From positions 11,461,760-11,525,759 of the forward strand of contig NC_040027.1 of the NCBI RefSeq assembly GCF_000972845.2: a stretch of 64,000 nt of DNA, written 5' to 3'. Each line of letters begins with the position of its first letter. The first letter of the stretch is position 1. The position numbers and the translations under genes are program-made. Shown piece by piece: positions 40,305 to 52,282 of the stretch. Below the pieces are notes generated by a model. It saw only the letters and a program-made list of their open reading frames with translations. It searched no databases and had not been told where the DNA came from. This stretch comes from Larimichthys crocea. Its lineage: Eukaryota > Chordata > Actinopteri > Sciaenidae.

Positions 40305-42002
40305 ACTGATGGAACAAGTCAGCAGAAATATTCAAGGCCTCTCCGAACCTTTCCCTGTACTTCAGCAGCCTGCTGATTGAAGTAAAGAGATTGTTAACCA
40401 AGTCTGGTGACTACAAAGATGCCACATTAATTAGATAACCTCGAACATGGAAATGCTGAATGAATCTTAGTAACGCTTCCATACATTTCAAGATTAATAT
40501 ATGCATTATTCATCGATACACGGTAACAGACGAGAGTAAGCACTTTATGTGCGCATGTTGGAGGCTTTGACCATGGCAGGCAGAGGACATCTACATTCTC
40601 ATTATGACTACTGCATTCTCATGCCACACACACACACACACACACACAGCACTTTATGCATTCTCTAGCCTGAGGGACTTAATGGTGTAAATTTATGCCG
40701 GGTTGTTTGCAGGTTTTAAAACACAGCCTTTGGCACGGGAATGCCAATATCCTCCGTCAAGCTTTGAGAAATCTTTCATGGGATTTTCTTTAAAAAATCT
40801 TATTTAACAAGGCAAGCTGACTTAGAAAACATCAGCATTTACAGGAAGCAGCCCACAGGAGCAGTATGACAAAGGGAGGTCAGTTATGGTTCATATGTTG
40901 GTAATCTTTGGTTAAAACAAAGCGGCACACTTGGTTTAACTGTGAAATAAAAGTGCTGCAGTGTTTTCATTTGGGATGAATCCTTTTTTATTTGTGTCAT
41001 GCATTTGAGGCGCTGGGTCTGTATCAGCTTACAAAACATCAGTAAGAAGTCTATACACGTGCTGTGGAAGCTTTGTTTTGTTGCCAATGGGGTAGGTCTA
41101 TATTAAGAGTATTTGTCTATATTAGAATAAGTGGCCTGTGATAGGGTTTGCGCAAAGCTGTGCGGAAAATAAGCCAAGGGAATATTGGTTTTTGCATATC
41201 AATAACTCGGTAGGAACGTGCTCTGTTTGCAAGTGGCGAGCAAATAAAAAACTTCAGAAGAAAAATGTGTTATTTTGTCTTTCCTCCAAATGGATTAAAG
41301 ATGACAACAGACATGAGAGTTATGGAAGCGCAATGTCACGTAGTGCGTGAGAGAAAATGATCAGCCTGTGACATTACATGAGAACATCAAAACCCTTCCA
41401 TTGCCGCACAAACCGATTAGAAAGATGAGAAGAGATGTAGGCAGTTTCCTCATATATATGGATGTATGTGCGTGTGTGCGGTAGCAGCAGTATTCGCAGT
41501 TACTAATTGATGCCAGGCTCCTGAGGAAATTTCCTTTTGCCGGCCTCTCACAGCTTCTCACAGCTGATCACACAGATGTAACGTTTGGAAATCTTATGAA
41601 GCCGTAGTCGTAATCAAATGAAAGCTACTAGAATTCCCATCAGTCAGCTTCACCGCAGTGCTTTTGTAATGCCCGCCAACTGTTACAACTTCTTGCTTCT
41701 TGAATACGGGATCAATCTTGCGATATCTCTGCAGCAGCCCGGGTTCCTTGAGAACCGAGGAGACGCAGGTGAGCTGAAGTTGAGAAGGTGTCAGTCCACC
41801 TGGTCACACAGATTTGACTTTTGTATCCACGGTTCTCATTCATTCTAATAGAGACTTCTGCCTGTTTCTAGGTTGCATTGTTGTGTACACGCTGAAGCAT
41901 CTGGATGCAGCTCCCTCACCACTTTCTCCGGGAGAAATTGGAACATGAGCAGGAAACAGATGACACGCTCACACCCGGAGGTAATTGTAATGAGCGCGAT
42001 AC

Positions 42003-42035
<33 letters not shown>

Positions 42036-42760
42036 CGCTGAGTAATTGTAGCCTACTGCTGGAGTCTAAACAATACTGCAACAGAGAGCTTAATCAAGGA
42101 AAACAAAGAGACAGCAGTCAGACGGAGTGAAAGGACAGAAATATAAAATAGACAAAGTGGCACCGTGGGGATTGAAAGGAGAAAAAGAGAAGATTTGTTT
42201 CAGGTGTGTGAGGTGTTATTTACATTTAAATCAAACGTGTGATTTAGCTCAAATGCTGGATGGGGGGAGTCCTACTGTATTCTGTGTGGTTTCTCTGCGT
42301 TCACATGCTTAGCCTTGGGCAGATCTGCTCCACGAAGCGAGTTAGAAATCAGACATCTACTTTCTGTCTGTAAATTCACCTCAAGTCTCAAGATTGTTTT
42401 TGTGTTTTGTATATTCTTCCCGCCCACCAGAGACATTCGACTGCTTCTGAGACCTCCGACAAACCGCTCGCAGGTATTTTGAGGTATTGACAAGCAGCGT
42501 TGTGGAAAAAAAAAAACTAGGAACAGAAAAGGTGGCACCACCCACAACACAGAGAAAGCACAAATGCACGATAGACGGCAAACTCAAGCTGCTGTTTCCT
42601 AAACAAAAACACCCCCGGAGAGAGTCGGGGCGCCGAGAGAGCAACCCAACACATCTGCTATGTAGGTGGCTGAATGGTGTCCCAGAATGCAGTCTGGCTA
42701 CCCTTTGACCTCCCTGTGGAGAGTTGCTAGAAGTGGCTCATCCACAGTTGGATCCACCTC

Positions 42761-42761
<1 letters not shown>

Positions 42762-42824
<63 letters not shown>
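42762..42824. repeat. (CA)n microsatellite
   Basis: 63 bases of pure AC, followed 60 bases later by (GT)n of about 28 bases, so the two tracts are complementary. Confidence 0.97.
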
Positions 42825-42826
<2 letters not shown>

Positions 42827-42878
42827 TGCATCAGGTGTGGTGTGTAGAGATAATAGCAATGGAAATGTTTTCTGTGGT

Positions 42879-42913
<35 letters not shown>

Positions 42914-43988
42914 GTTGTGGTAAAAGTTGCCTCATGTCCTTCCGCTGTGCATTAATTATACATGTGGCATGTGGGTGTCTGATTGAAATGAATATTTTAC
43001 TGCTTTTAATCACTGCCATTGCCAGAGTGATGGAGCATCTGGCTGTGTTACCTGGGTAATTAAAGATGCTGTCTCACACACGCACACATGCAAGTCTCAG
43101 AGGTTGTGTCTGCGGTATGAGACAGAAGTACTCCAGAGGCTTACTAATGAGTCAAAATTAAATTTGGAATGTTTTAGAGCGACGGGGGAAAATATGAAGA
43201 CTGCTCATTCTTTATTTTCTTTTGTCTAACAGTGATTAGCAAAAAGCTTTTTAAAAAAAAAACCCTGAATGCTTGACAGAGGGTCGCCTTACAGTGTATT
43301 GTTATTGCAGTGTCTCTGATCATGTAGAACCATCTGAACATAAACTAGCTTTGTATTTTGTAAGATGGACGATTGAGGTCAGAGAACGTAAAAAGGTATT
43401 CGGAAAATGATGAATTGCTTCTCTAAATATTCGCAGCTAAAAAGCTACATGTCAAAGAAATATGAACAGATGTGTGTACCGACTTATGACAGCAAATATA
43501 ACACTTGTAAATTTAGGAGGGAATGGCCACGTATCTAAATATTACCGCACGCTGGTTTGCAAACCAACACGAGAAAAATGAAATGGTTGGAAATGGGATA
43601 CATTGTATGTATGTCTCCTGCCAGGCTTCATATTCCAGACGTATGTCCTAAATGTTCGAAGGACAAAAGTACTATTTCTATTTCACTATTGTTGTGTACT
43701 GTAAATATATCCAAACGTCAAAAAAAGACACACATCTGGATTTTTTGGACTTCGGGCTGTTGTGCTACAAGTATGTTGGTGTATGGATGCGACATGATTG
43801 ACGATGTGGATAAGCCCTAGAAAGACGAAAAGATTTTATCAAGCTGTGGAAACCAAACATAAATATCAATCAAGATGGAAACGTGGCTTTACATAAAAGG
43901 AAACAATGTAGGCAAATATTTCATTTTGTTTGTTTGTGTTCTATCCTAAGTGCAAGTTGTGTGTCTGCGTGTGTGTCTAATGTATGTA

Positions 43989-44200
43989 CACTGTTGCTCA
44001 TAAAGTTGGAATAACTTTGTTTTCATACAGATTCCTCTTTTTATTCCTTTTCATACACATCAAGTTAGTTGTGGTTTAATGTTCACTGTGGTATGTTTGA
44101 AATCTATCAATAAAGGTTTGAGAAGATCGGTTCATCTATCAAGAAAAAAATCACATTTATGAGATAAACATATTTTACTCCAACTTTATGAGCAACACTG
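43989..44200. mobile_element. 212-bp Tc1/mariner-like MITE
   Basis: Left end cactgttgctcataaagttg, right end the inverse of cagtgttgctcataaagttg, flanked by TA on both sides (43987-43988 and 44201-44202). The inverted repeats extend about 27 bases with two mismatches. No coding capacity. Short TA-flanked elements of this kind are Tc1/mariner derivatives. Confidence 0.85.
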
Positions 44201-45640
44201 TATCACTGTACTGTATGTTTTCTTGACGGGATGTTATAATAAGAAATCTACAATAAATATATTGTAAAAAAATCATTGATCGACCTCAGACCAGAATGTC
44301 TCGCAGGAGACTGAAAACTTCCTGTTGTCTGAGAGCAATCTTGTATTTCGCTCCTTAGTTTCAATTCCTCACTTTCTGTGCAATGAGAAGATTTCTCCCC
44401 GCTGAACAAACCTGACACCAAAATGATATTTTTAGCAAATAGGGCAAAACTGTGGCGTTTAAACAGGCTGTGGTTGCTCTTCTTCGGAGCGGTTTATAGT
44501 GCGATCTAAGTAGGCTGATAACACAGAGCATTATTTCTCCCTACATAAACAACTAACTGCTTTAATGTGGGAGTTAATGTCTGTATATACAGTTACAACC
44601 TGAGAGTCAAAGCTTAGCACTTTTTATCGCTGGGTTTTTAAATCTGGCGTTTTTCACATGGACTCTGGTCAGTGGTTTTCTCTGAGCTGTGCTTTCTCTT
44701 GTGTAAACTGTAGTGAAGGACCAGGATCTGGCATGGGGTCATTGAGGCTATCTGGGTTTTCTCTTTCAACACACAATACAGGTCTTCCTCTAATGGCTCC
44801 TCGTGTCCTCTCCGTCTGTCTTATCCTCTTGATCTGTGCTTGTGTATGTGTGTGTGTGTTCATGGTTGAACTGGTAGAGGTTTTTATAGTCTGGCTGCTC
44901 TGATGCTATTAGAGATTAGGATGTTAACACAGTCCCTCATCTGACTGCATCGATCCCAGCCCTCGCAGTGGAATCACATTAATACTAACAACGTCAGGTA
45001 CAAGCTTTGTAGCTCTCTTCACCCCCCTCTCTCTCTTTTTACATCTGCTTCTCTGTCAGTGTTGATTTAAATTTGAATAACCAGCATTCTTCCCGGTCTT
45101 TCACCAAGGAGAGAGTGCAATCTAATGAAGGGAATGAGGAAAGGAAGATTTCAGATGCAGGGAGGGGAGACTAGAGGATGTGAAAATGAGATGAGATGAG
45201 ATGGTTTAAATCAGTCTTCCTCGGGTGCTCCGACACCGGTAGCTTTCAGTGTTTGAGCGGATACATCAAGCCGCAACTCAGGGTAAGCATATTAAGATAG
45301 TGAACAAGTTCTTTTCAAGGGCCCGTGAGAAAAATGAACATCATGCAACGGTACAGTTTACTCCTGGACAAGTGGTGACAAAGAGAGATTAAAGATTGTT
45401 GATAACAATGACAAGTGAGTTCAGTATTCACCTCATGATAAATGCATGGCATTACAGAGGAGGTTCATGGGTTTAAACCCTCTTAAAATTTAGAAATGCT
45501 TTTCTGGTGTAAACAAAACCAAAAACCAACGCAGACCTGTTTTTCTCCTGCATCCCTGCGTCTGTCAGTGCAGCAGTGCATCATATTCTTCCTCTCACCT
45601 CCTCTGTGATCCCTGTGAATTCATCAAGACAACACAGGAG

Positions 45641-45647
<7 letters not shown>

Positions 45648-45688
<41 letters not shown>
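45648..45688. repeat. (AG)n microsatellite
   Basis: About 20 uninterrupted AG units. Confidence 0.97.
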
Positions 45689-45691
<3 letters not shown>

Positions 45692-47249
45692 TTCAGGCCG
45701 AAACACTGTCAATGTCAGCTAAATTTAACAAACCGTGATGGATCTGGTTGGACGTTTAGACCTAAAGTAGTGTACAACTGGCACGCACGGTATGCGCTTT
45801 GATGGATTACACTTTAGAAGATCACCTTCAACGCTGATGTCATTCACACCTCTTAATTAACTTATGAAAAGGTTTGGTTTCATTCATGTACACAATGTAT
45901 GCCTGCAGAATAGGAATGTTCACACAGCAGCCAGCTCTGATATGTCAGATTTCTAAGCACCAGTACATAAAAGCAGCATTTTTTTTTTTTTTTAAAGAAA
46001 GCTGTACCATGGTCTGACTGTGCACTGACTTCAACCTTCTGTTGTGTAAACAGGATGACCCTGTCAAACTACAGCTGTCTCGTAATCAGTGCTGGACTCA
46101 GGCTGTTTGAGGGCCAGGGGGTGAAAATCAAAAGGGCACCAGCTGCATGCACCATCAGGTCACAGAAAGTCTGCTTAAGATAAGAACTATTTTATTACGT
46201 GACTCAGAATTAAAGTACTAAACCTCTGTAACACACACTATTAACTATTTATTTAAAGGTGCATAGAGGCCAACTAATTTTCTAGCGTGTAGGGCAGCCT
46301 ATACATCGCATTTTCTCCACTGGAAGGGCACCCTAAATGGCACTTTATCACATTTTCTTGCACACTGGGCCACGATAGAGTGTTTAACTACCATAGGAGC
46401 ATCTAAGAAGGCACCTTTAGACCATTTGTCTAACATGGGGGCACCAGGGTGGGTGGCAACTGCAAATCTGATTAGACCACAGATGGGCAGAGCTAACCTG
46501 AGCATTATAGAATTACCGAAGCTGTCCAAGATGAATGTGCCAAGAAAGATGAAGGTGTTTTCACGGACAATCATGCAATTTACGATGGTTAAACAGTCGC
46601 TGCTCATAATTTGCAGTCATTGTGGCGCAAAAATAAAAAAGAATTGTCCCGAGCTCGCAGGTGTAACCAATTGTCAATCAGGCAGGAAGGTTTGCACTCA
46701 CACAATGCTGAGAGGAGGTCTAATCAGGCAAATAAGTGAAAACACCTGTGTGAGTTTACCACTTTCAGCTAAGATTAGAACAGTAGTTAACCGGAGAACA
46801 AGGGGGGGTTCGGTTAATTGCTGAAGATGCACGAGAAAACCTGCAGCTGCAAATAATTCTTCCACTTTGAACACAACAAGAGCAGCAAGAAGCCCGCCAT
46901 GGTTTTTACAACCGACTTGAGACAGATGTCAGGCGAAAATAGACAACGAAGAAAACCCAACGAAGGTGAGATTTATGCTTTATTTAAAGTGCTGTTGAAC
47001 AACTAGTTTCCTTTTTACAAGAGCAAATGCTGGTGTCAAGGTCAATATTTGTTGATAAAAGGCTAAATATTTTAAAAGTTTCAGTTAAAGACAAAATATA
47101 TCTGACTAAAATGTCTTTGGAGTGAACCAACATGCCACCACAGCAGCACCCTAACTCTGAGCTGAATGGAATGGAGCCTTAATTAGTATCATTGGTAACA
47201 CCTAAAATAAAAATGGCTGCTAAGAAAAAGGTCTATTAAAGCTGCTACA

Positions 47250-47840
47250 GTGCACAGACATAGTTTATTACACTGAAACATGCTACAAAACATAATTGGT
47301 TTGGCTAAAACATGCCAGTTTATTAGGCTAAATGTCTTAAATACATCTAAAAGTATAATTAGCTATAGTTTAACATTCATTGTGCTAAAACTTGATATAA
47401 GACATAGTTTATTACACTAAAACATGCTACAAGTTTAAGTTTATTTGGCTTAAACATGCTATAAATTATAGTTTTCTCAGCTGTAACATGCTGCAAGATG
47501 CAGTGTGTTAGGCATACTACAAGTTATTGTTCATTAAAGTTAGGCTAGACATGTTAAAACATCCTTTTAAAATTGTATTTTATTCACCTGAATGATGCTC
47601 TATGCTTTATTAGACAGTGCATATTGTTTATTAGGCTAAAACGTGCTACAAGTAAAGATTGATTTGGCTGAAAGATGCAAAAAGCGATAGTTAACTATTA
47701 ATAAAAACAGTTATTAACTACTAACAATACACTAAACATGCTATTACATGATTGTATAGAACATTAGGTTAAAACATGCTGCGTGTTATGTTAGAGCACA
47801 AGTTTAAACACACTATAAGTGATCATTGATCAGGCTGAAA
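47250..47840. repeat. degenerate tandem array of an aaacatgctaca-type unit
   Basis: The phrases gtttattaggctaaaacatg, tgctacaagttatag and close variants recur roughly every 30-60 bases (for example near 47260, 47300, 47330, 47420, 47450, 47485, 47635, 47665, 47740, 47770). It looks like an old, strongly diverged minisatellite. Unit length and copy number need a self-alignment. Confidence 0.65.
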
Positions 47841-50301
47841 TATGTCTGAATCCTAAAGGACTGGTCTGACTCTTCCTGGTGGTGTTACTCAGGGAAAGCA
47901 GACTTACTCCAGGCGTCACTTTGTGTGTATATAGAGACTGAATGTGGAGGTATGTGTGTCTGCCTGCTTACAGCTACTTACCGGGGATATTACGAGGGAT
48001 TAAGCCAGGAATAAATTAGAATAATTTCACATTAATCCTTATGTATGTTTGTTTCTCTGACGCTTGTTTTAAATTTGACATAATTCCGGCTTACTGCTGG
48101 GAGAAACGAGCAAAAAACATCTAAAGGAAACTTTAATACCAGACGCTACATGCTGTTAGCCAAGGTTCACAAAATAGATTTAGTGCCAGAAATGCAGCGA
48201 TTGGGAGTAACTGTGTGCTTTCTGTCGAGTCCAGCTGAAATCTCTGGGCCGTACACGTATAATGAGAAACTTTGAAACCCACAGAGTCCTCACTAAACCA
48301 AAGACCTGATGCACATTATGCTCCAAAGTCATACAGATCTGCCAGTGTGTGTGTGTGTGCATGTATGTGCGTCTTATTACATGTATGTACCACAAGAGGG
48401 GATGGTGTACTGAGAACGTTACTTCTGTCCCACATGTGTTCTCACTTCACCTCCTCCTCTTCTGTAGTTCTCTCACTATCCATACATCCATCCAGCCTCG
48501 CTCAGCTTAAACAGCGCTGTCTGTTCGCTGTCTGGTTGCCATGGTTTCCATTATGCTTCCTGCCTGCTCTGGTTTGAAGGACAAAGCGCTGATGAAGGGT
48601 GGTATTTAGAGAGAATGAGATGGAGAGAGAGAGAGACAGAGGTAAAACATTAAAAAAAAGGAAACCTATGTGTTTATGCAATACTTTCTTCTTTTGTGCC
48701 ACTGGTTGTTTAATGTCATCGCTCACACAAACACACACACACACACACACACACTGTGATCTTCGATCTGCATCCCCAGGGATCCAGGCAAGGTAGAAAA
48801 GCATCTCTGCGCCAACACTCCCTTTGGTGTGAGACGTTTAGCTCTAGCAAGCCTTATCTTTTAACTGATCGATAAGCAGGTGGTACAGCACTCCCTCTGC
48901 TCTCTATGGGATAGGATGCAGTTACACAGGACTGCACCGAACCAAGTCAGCCTGCACCGGGCATGCGTTATGCTCAGTGCTTCACACTATGTAGCAGTAC
49001 AGAGGGTAAAAAAAAAAGGATTTGCTCTGAAATCTATAACCAGCACTTGATGACTGAGAGTGCATGCAGTTGAATGTGTGTGTGTGTGTGTCTGTGTGAA
49101 GCCGTCAGACTGTCAGAAATTAGGCTAAAACGGTGGACTTTATTTAGCTGACCTGGTTGGGGAGTGAGGAAGAGTCGGCAGAGATGAGAAGGGAGGGAGA
49201 TGGTCATGGAGAGTGTGTGCGCTGGGAGGGAGGAGAGGAAAGAAAGAGCTTAAACTCAATCCTTTTTCCACCACACGCATCACCCCTCCCCGCTGTTTCA
49301 CCCCCCCCTCCTGCCCCTCTCTCTTATTGTAAGGGTCTTAGGGCCTCCCTTAACTTTTAATAAGAGTCTTTAATAAGTCCCCAGATCATGGCTCGGTCGG
49401 TCAGGGCTTCTATTTCAACACAGCTCTGCTTAATCTCGCTCTAAAATAGATCTGCTCCCTGCACTCTCTTAGCCTCCGCCGCTTCTCTCTCCATTTCTCG
49501 ACGAGATTGCGAAAGTATTTAATAAACCAGTGACGGGATCAAGCAAGGTTGTATTGTCCTCTGTGGTTTCTGTGTATGTCGGCAATCTAGCAAAGGTACT
49601 GTATATGTGACTTTATTTCTGTTGCAGAGGTTTTCACAGAGATGGAAGGCAGTGGTGTGGACACCCCCCCCAAGTCTTTTGTGGCTACCCATTCACCAAA
49701 AGTGACTCAACTATTACGCACACGCACTTAAAATTGCTCCAGTGGCTCCTAAAACGTGTTATCTTTGCACGGAGTTCCCAGTTTGCACAGTCTGCACGGT
49801 GATGCTATGTTGCGTCTGTGTGTCACACTTTAGTTTCAGTCTCTTTGGCCTACTTAGACGTGTTGTAAGTAGCACACTGAGCTGCTTCTCCTATCCCCGT
49901 GGACTCGGGCTGAATAATTGAGTGGTGCTGAGGCAGGGTAATAAGCTACACTGCCACTGTAATAACCTGCTGGACAATGTGTGTGTGTGAGTGTGTATGC
50001 TCGTGTTGCCTGTGCGCGGTAATGACTGCTATTACTCCAGGGCTTGGAAAGCAGACACATGCTGTTTAGGGAACCAGACATGTTATGTGAGCATGGGTGT
50101 TTTTGTGTTGTCTATGTGCAGGCTACACGAGGACGGGTGCACAATCTGTTTCACATCTCCGTCTTTTACAAATCAGGACTGGCATCCTTCACATATCTTA
50201 TTTTTATGTTTGTTTATATTGCGTGTCTGTTATTTATTCTGTCAGTGTTCTTTATGTCATCTGGTTATTTAGTTTGCCTCGATAAAAAACGTCACTGTAT
50301 G

Positions 50302-50305
<4 letters not shown>

Positions 50306-50346
<41 letters not shown>
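50306..50346. repeat. (GT)n microsatellite
   Basis: About 20 uninterrupted GT units. Confidence 0.97.
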
Positions 50347-50347
<1 letters not shown>

Positions 50348-52240
50348 ACTTTAAAAACCAGGCAAGGATTAACCAGTTATACTGTATCCTACTTTTTCCT
50401 TTGTCCTCTTTTAGAATATATAGAACAGCCACAATACAATGAGAAAAAACATAAATGAAAAGAGCATCTGGTGACATATTAACCAGACAGTTCCACTGTG
50501 ATGGATAGAAACAGATGCAGAATAATCTATTATTATAACTTACTTTATTTGGAGTTGCATTTAGGAATGCGGTGGGTTAAAGCTGAACTCTAATGTAATC
50601 CATCCTGTCATGTTATGAGAGAATCCACACATCGTGAGTCTGAATTTTCCAAGTTTAACCTCAGCCTCAAGTATTTCTTGAATTCATAATTCATAATTCA
50701 GATTATGATTGTCTCTCTCCTGCTATCCCCAAAATGTCTTAGTTATTATTTTGAAAATCTCTGACAGTGTTTCCAAAAACTGAATTACAGTAAGTTGATA
50801 AATTAGTGTGCTGGAGAGGAGAGAGGATCAGCATCTCTCCCGTATTCTCTTTTTGATTTGTAACTCTGAAACTGAAATACTGAATAATGTAAACACCTGA
50901 GAGGAAATAAACTCATTCCCAGTTATAATGGTGTGTGCAAGCATGTGGGCTGCTAACGTGGAGCTTTAAAATGGCATCACGGATACAACATCCAACTTTA
51001 TACTGTCAGTGGGACATAGTATCCTGAATTACTCTCAGCTCAGAGTTATTTCAGATGCACTTGAGTTGATTTTGTTACTTAAAGGTAGTTTTGTCTACCA
51101 CCCACCCACCACTCTAGTTTCTCCTCCTCCTGTGTGTATATTTGAGTAATACCCCCCACTGTCAAATGGTACACACAGCTCAGCAGTCCCCCGCCCCACC
51201 AAGCACCGGTATCACTCCACAGCTTTGTGAACCTCTCCCCTGCTGTAATCTCAAACCAGCATCACTTAGATCCCATAAATTCTTAATGCACAGTCCTAAA
51301 TCTGAAATACCTCAAACCCGTTCTCCAGTTCCTCTCTCGGCTCTTTTCATCTTTCTCTCTCTCCTCCTGACTGATTGGCTGCTCGTTTGATTGATTTGCT
51401 GATTCTATTTAATAATTCAAAAGTAAAATGATAAGCAAAACTCAGCTGCTTACCAGACGCCGTATATCACACCTGCTGATGCCTCCATCTTTCCTGCTTC
51501 TGCTTTGTACCTCTCACAGATGAAAGCAATGCCTCCTGGTTACTAAAACATGACAAATCAGAGAGAGAGTGGAAGAAAAGCCATTTATCAAGAAGTTGGA
51601 GTTGACAACTGTGTTTCTCTTCAGTGTCGCAGGTAGGTGAGCGTGTTCTTTCTGCTGGCATTGTGCACACTTTGAAGTGCCCGTCACTTGTTCTCGTGTA
51701 TGAACACCGTGGTATCACGGTAACTGTCCTCGTCGTGTCTTTATGCAACAGACGCAGATGTGCAGACGTTTCCTCTTGGCAACCTACGTCACCCTCCCCT
51801 CCACCCTCCGCCCTCTCCTCTTGTCAGTCACGTCTCTGTTTTGTTGCTGACGTTTATCCACCTCCTCTTGTTGACAGCCAATATAATGCTCTGTCATTCA
51901 ATCATCTTGTTGTTGAGCGTCGGAAGCTCCGTTAACAAAATCACCTTGTTACCAATCTAACTAACTTCTGAAATGGCACACACACACACACACACACTCT
52001 CTCTCTCTCTCACACACACTGAGTTCAAGCTGTCTGTGTGATGGATGTACCCTCTCAGATAGAACTGCTGTGTGTTGCATCTCAACCTCCAGCATCACCT
52101 TCAGGCTATACCCACTACCAAGTGTGCGTACTTGTGTGGATAGGAGTGTTTGATCATGAATACTTTTTTCTGGAAATACAGTGGAGTGTCAAAAGAAAAA
52201 AAAACGAAACATATGAAGTCTCAATCACGCACACACACAT

Positions 52241-52282
<42 letters not shown>

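Larger units (their letters stand above)
40036..43988. other. region 3' of oma1, no confirmed gene
   Basis: Possible oma1 polyadenylation signal AATAAA at 40299-40304. Contains the minus-strand open segment at 40156-40424 described in the findings, (CA)n at 40623-40648 and 42004-42033, a long (CA)n at 42762-42824 and a (GT)n at 42885-42913. Nothing else is supported as coding. Confidence 0.6.
44203..49000. other. intergenic, repeat-containing, no gene found
   Basis: Holds an (AG)n tract at 45648-45688, a repeat-like stretch near 46080-46830 with recurring gggcacc words, and the degenerate array at 47250-47840. Open frames in 46299-46824 on both strands cover the gggcacc stretch and lack splice or family support. 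Confidence 0.55.

Noticed and set aside
46299..46824. Open frames on both strands of 100-130 residues
   Set aside because: Overlapping frames in opposite directions over a repeat-like stretch; no recognisable family. Possibly a transposon fragment but not provable here.
47250..47840. Possible CRISPR-like array
   Set aside because: Units are degenerate and spacing is irregular, and the window is a vertebrate genome; it is a diverged minisatellite.
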